A DNA stretch of 6,326 bases from NCBI GenBank assembly GCA_013821585.1, contig JACDGO010000128.1, positions 1-6,326 of the forward strand, read 5' to 3'. Position 1 is the first letter of the stretch. Every line of letters starts with the position of its first letter. Positions 4,395 through 6,326 of this stretch are shown piece by piece. The translations under genes and the position numbers were made by a program. The stretch comes from Sphingomonadaceae bacterium (GTDB lineage Bacteria > Pseudomonadota > Alphaproteobacteria > Sphingomonadales > Sphingomonadaceae). The notes under the pieces are model-generated. The model was not told the origin of the DNA. It did not search any database and was given only the letters and a program-made list of their open reading frames with translations.

Positions 4395-6326
4395 GTATCC
4401 CTTCCAGCGCCGCACGCGTCGCCTCGGCGAGCTGCTTGACCGAGAAGGGCTTGGGCAGGAACGAAACATGGTCGAGGTCGATCGAGCGCCTGAGCTGCTC
4501 TTCGGCATAGCCCGACATGAACAGGATCGGCAGGTCGGGATAGAGCTTGCGCGCCTGGCGGACGAGCGTCGGGCCGTCCATCGTCGGCATGACGACGTCG
4601 GAGATCAGCAGGTCGATCGCCTGTTCCCCGCCGAGTATCTCCAGCGCCTCCTCGCCCTGCGCCGCGGTCAGCACGGTGTAGCCGTGCCGCGTCAGCGCGC
4701 GTTCGGCGACGGCGCGCACCATGTCCTCGTCCTCGACGAGCAGGATCGTGCCGCTGCCCCACAGCTCGGCGGGCTTCTCGGCCGGCTTCACCGCCTCGAT
4801 CGCCTTGGTCTCCGCCGCCGCGTGGACCGGGAGGTAGATGACGAAGCTCGTCCCCTTCCCCGGCTTCGAATCGGCGAAGATGAAGCCGTTCGACTGCTTG
4901 ACGATGCCGTAGACGGTCGAAAGGCCGAGGCCCGTCCCCTTGCCCACTTCCTTGGTGGTGAAGAACGGCTCGAAGATCTTGGCGATCAGCTCGGGCGGGA
5001 TGCCGGTGCCCGTGTCGGTCAGGCTCATCGCGGTATAGTCGGCGACGGGCAGCACGTCCGAGCCGAGCTTGCGCACGTCGGCGGCGCTCACCGCATAGGT
5101 CTGGAGCGTCAGCGTGCCGCCCTTGCCGCCCTTCGCCTCCATCGCGTCGCGCGCGTTGACCGCGAGGTTGACGAGCACCTGTTCGAGCTGCCCCGGATCG
5201 GCGCGCACCGCCCCCAGCCCGCGCCCGTGCTTAATGACGAGCGTCACCGTCTCGCCGAGCAGCCGCTGGAGCAGATTGGTCACTTCGGAGACGACGTCCG
5301 GCAACTGGAGCACCTGCGGGCGCAGCGTCTGCTGGCGCGAGAAGGCGAGCAATTGCCGCGTCAGCCCCGCCGCGCGGTTCGAATTGATACGGATTTGCTG
5401 GATGTCGTCGTAATCGCTGTCGCCGGGCGTGTGGCGCATCAGCATCAGGTCGCAGTGGCCGATGATCGCGGTCAATATGTTATTGAAATCATGCGCGACA
5501 CCGCCCGCCAGCTGCCCGACCGCCTGCATCTTGGTCGCCTGGGCGACCTCGCGCTTCAACCGCGATTCCTCGCTGTTGTCCTTGAGGCTCAGGAGCACCG
5601 CCGCCTCGCCCAGTCCGCGCGCGCCGGCGATGGTCAGCGCGACCGGCTCATCGGGACGTTCCCGAAGGCGGACCGCCATGTCGCCCGAAGCTCCCTGTCC
5701 GGCGGCGTAGCGGCGCACCGCTTCGGCCACCGCCGCCTTGTCCTCGCGAATGACGAGGTCGCCCGGATAGACAGGCGTCGATCCCGCTGGCACGCCCGCC
5801 GCGCGCGCGAACGCCTTGTTGAGGTAGAGAAAGCGCCCGTCACGGTCGGCGAGCGCAAGGCCGAGCGGGAGCATCGAGAGCAAGGTCTGGAGCGTCCCGT
5901 CGGCCCCCGCGCCTCCGCCCGCGACATCCTCGTCGAGCAGGATGATCAGCCGCACGCCGTCGTCGCGCCCGGTTTCGAGCGGAATCTGGAGCAGGCGCAA
6001 CGGCGTGCCGAGCAGCCCCTCCTGCGCGAAGCGGACGTTGCCGTGGCTGTCCGAAGTCAGCAAGGTCACGAAATCGCGCCCGGAAATCGGCGCTTCGGCG
6101 CGGCCGGTCGCGCGCATGACGAGCGGGCGATTGGCGACCCTGATGCGCCCCTCGCCGCCGATGAGCGCCGCCATGACGCCCGCTTCGCCCAGCCGGTCGC
6201 CCCAGTCGCCGCTCAATGCGGCGAGCGACTGCGCGATCATGTCGGTCCCGCCCGCCGCGCGGAAACGCCAGATCAGACAGTCGCCGGCAAGGCCGCCGCG
6301 CTCGAGATCGGCCTCGAGAGCGCGGC
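4384..6326 (-). CDS. cckA: CckA-type hybrid histidine kinase, N-terminus outside the window
   Basis: The frame stays open to the right window edge; ATG 6240 is likely internal and is used here only for numbering. A PAS-like sensor domain spans about 119-215 (LPLGLALADRDGRFLYLNKA). The kinase core follows: H-box MQAVGQLAGGVAHDFNNILT with phosphoacceptor H250, N-box NLAVNARDAM (N362), DTGTGIP (409-415), FEPFFTTK and GKGTGLGLS. A receiver domain (498-610) has acidic EDED at 503-506, phosphoacceptor D548 in ISDVVMPTMDG, and FMSGYAEEQLRRSIDL followed by FLPKPF with the conserved Lys. This combination and wording match CckA of Caulobacter and relatives. CckA phosphorylates, through ChpT, the regulator CtrA and the adaptor CpdR, and can act as a phosphatase. 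The two membrane helices expected at the N-terminus would lie beyond the window. Codon use and GC content are typical of a core sphingomonad gene, and no defect is seen. Confidence 0.92.
   Translation of the reverse strand, partial: RALEADLERGGLAGDCLIWRFRAAGGTDMIAQSLAALSGDWGDRLGEAGVMAALIGGEGRIRVANRPLVMRATGRAEAPISGRDFVTLLTSDSHGNVRFAQEGLLGTPLRLLQIPLETGRDDGVRLIILLDEDVAGGGAGADGTLQTLLSMLPLGLALADRDGRFLYLNKAFARAAGVPAGSTPVYPGDLVIREDKAAVAEAVRRYAAGQGASGDMAVRLRERPDEPVALTIAGARGLGEAAVLLSLKDNSEESRLKREVAQATKMQAVGQLAGGVAHDFNNILTAIIGHCDLMLMRHTPGDSDYDDIQQIRINSNRAAGLTRQLLAFSRQQTLRPQVLQLPDVVSEVTNLLQRLLGETVTLVIKHGRGLGAVRADPGQLEQVLVNLAVNARDAMEAKGGKGGTLTLQTYAVSAADVRKLGSDVLPVADYTAMSLTDTGTGIPPELIAKIFEPFFTTKEVGKGTGLGLSTVYGIVKQSNGFIFADSKPGKGTSFVIYLPVHAAAETKAIEAVKPAEKPAELWGSGTILLVEDEDMVRAVAERALTRHGYTVLTAAQGEEALEILGGEQAIDLLISDVVMPTMDGPTLVRQARKLYPDLPILFMSGYAEEQLRRSIDLDHVSFLPKPFSVKQLAEATRAALEGIHAK

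Noticed and set aside
3416..4510. Long open frame on the plus strand (364 codons)
   Set aside because: It is antisense to the IS1595 transposase and runs into cckA. The translation has no recognisable domain, while the minus-strand frame has full catalytic and zinc-binding motifs.
4343..4762. Minus-strand open frame of 139 codons in another frame of cckA
   Set aside because: It is a shadow of the receiver-domain coding sequence, with an Arg/Ala/Gly-rich translation and no motifs.

Overview
The window looks like a chromosomal segment of an alphaproteobacterium, most likely a sphingomonad. The right third is very GC-rich and encodes a hybrid histidine kinase whose H-box, receiver domain and C-terminus read as CckA, an alphaproteobacterial cell-cycle regulator. 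The rest is accessory DNA: a probable defence gene pair and two different transposase units stacked against the 3' end of cckA.

Layout, left to right. Positions 2-880 (+) hold the C-terminal part of a DUF262 (GmrSD-type) protein whose start lies left of the window. Four bases later, at 885, begins a HEPN-fold ribonuclease-like gene. It is split in two: the N-terminal half (885-1224) and the C-terminal half (2919-3209) are separated by a 1.7-kb ISL3-type insertion sequence (about 1225-2919). The insertion has 43-bp imperfect inverted repeats and a 9-10 bp flanking direct repeat, and it carries one full-length transposase gene (1314-2870). Removing the element and one repeat copy restores a single in-frame 206-codon gene that includes the HEPN catalytic motif R-x4-H. 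The insertion therefore looks recent and probably inactivated the nuclease.

Right after the HEPN stop is a strong palindromic hairpin (3211-3250), apparently a terminator shared with the convergent genes to its right. Those are, on the minus strand, a small 55-codon gene (3231-3398) that overlaps the end of an IS1595-family transposase gene (3395-4315) by four bases. The transposase has its own promoter-like sequence and a hairpin that can hide its ribosome binding site in read-through transcripts. After a short terminator-like hairpin comes cckA (minus strand, 4384 to beyond 6326), reading toward the transposase.

Working together: the DUF262 and HEPN genes are spaced like a translationally coupled pair and resemble predicted anti-phage modules in which a DUF262 protein accompanies a HEPN RNase. 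Here the DUF262 partner appears intact in the visible part while the RNase is broken. The IS1595 transposase and small gene form a separate unit with no recognisable outer inverted repeats. CckA is unrelated to these and marks the conserved chromosome edge. No RNA genes, CRISPR arrays or gene-free stretches over 300 bases were seen.
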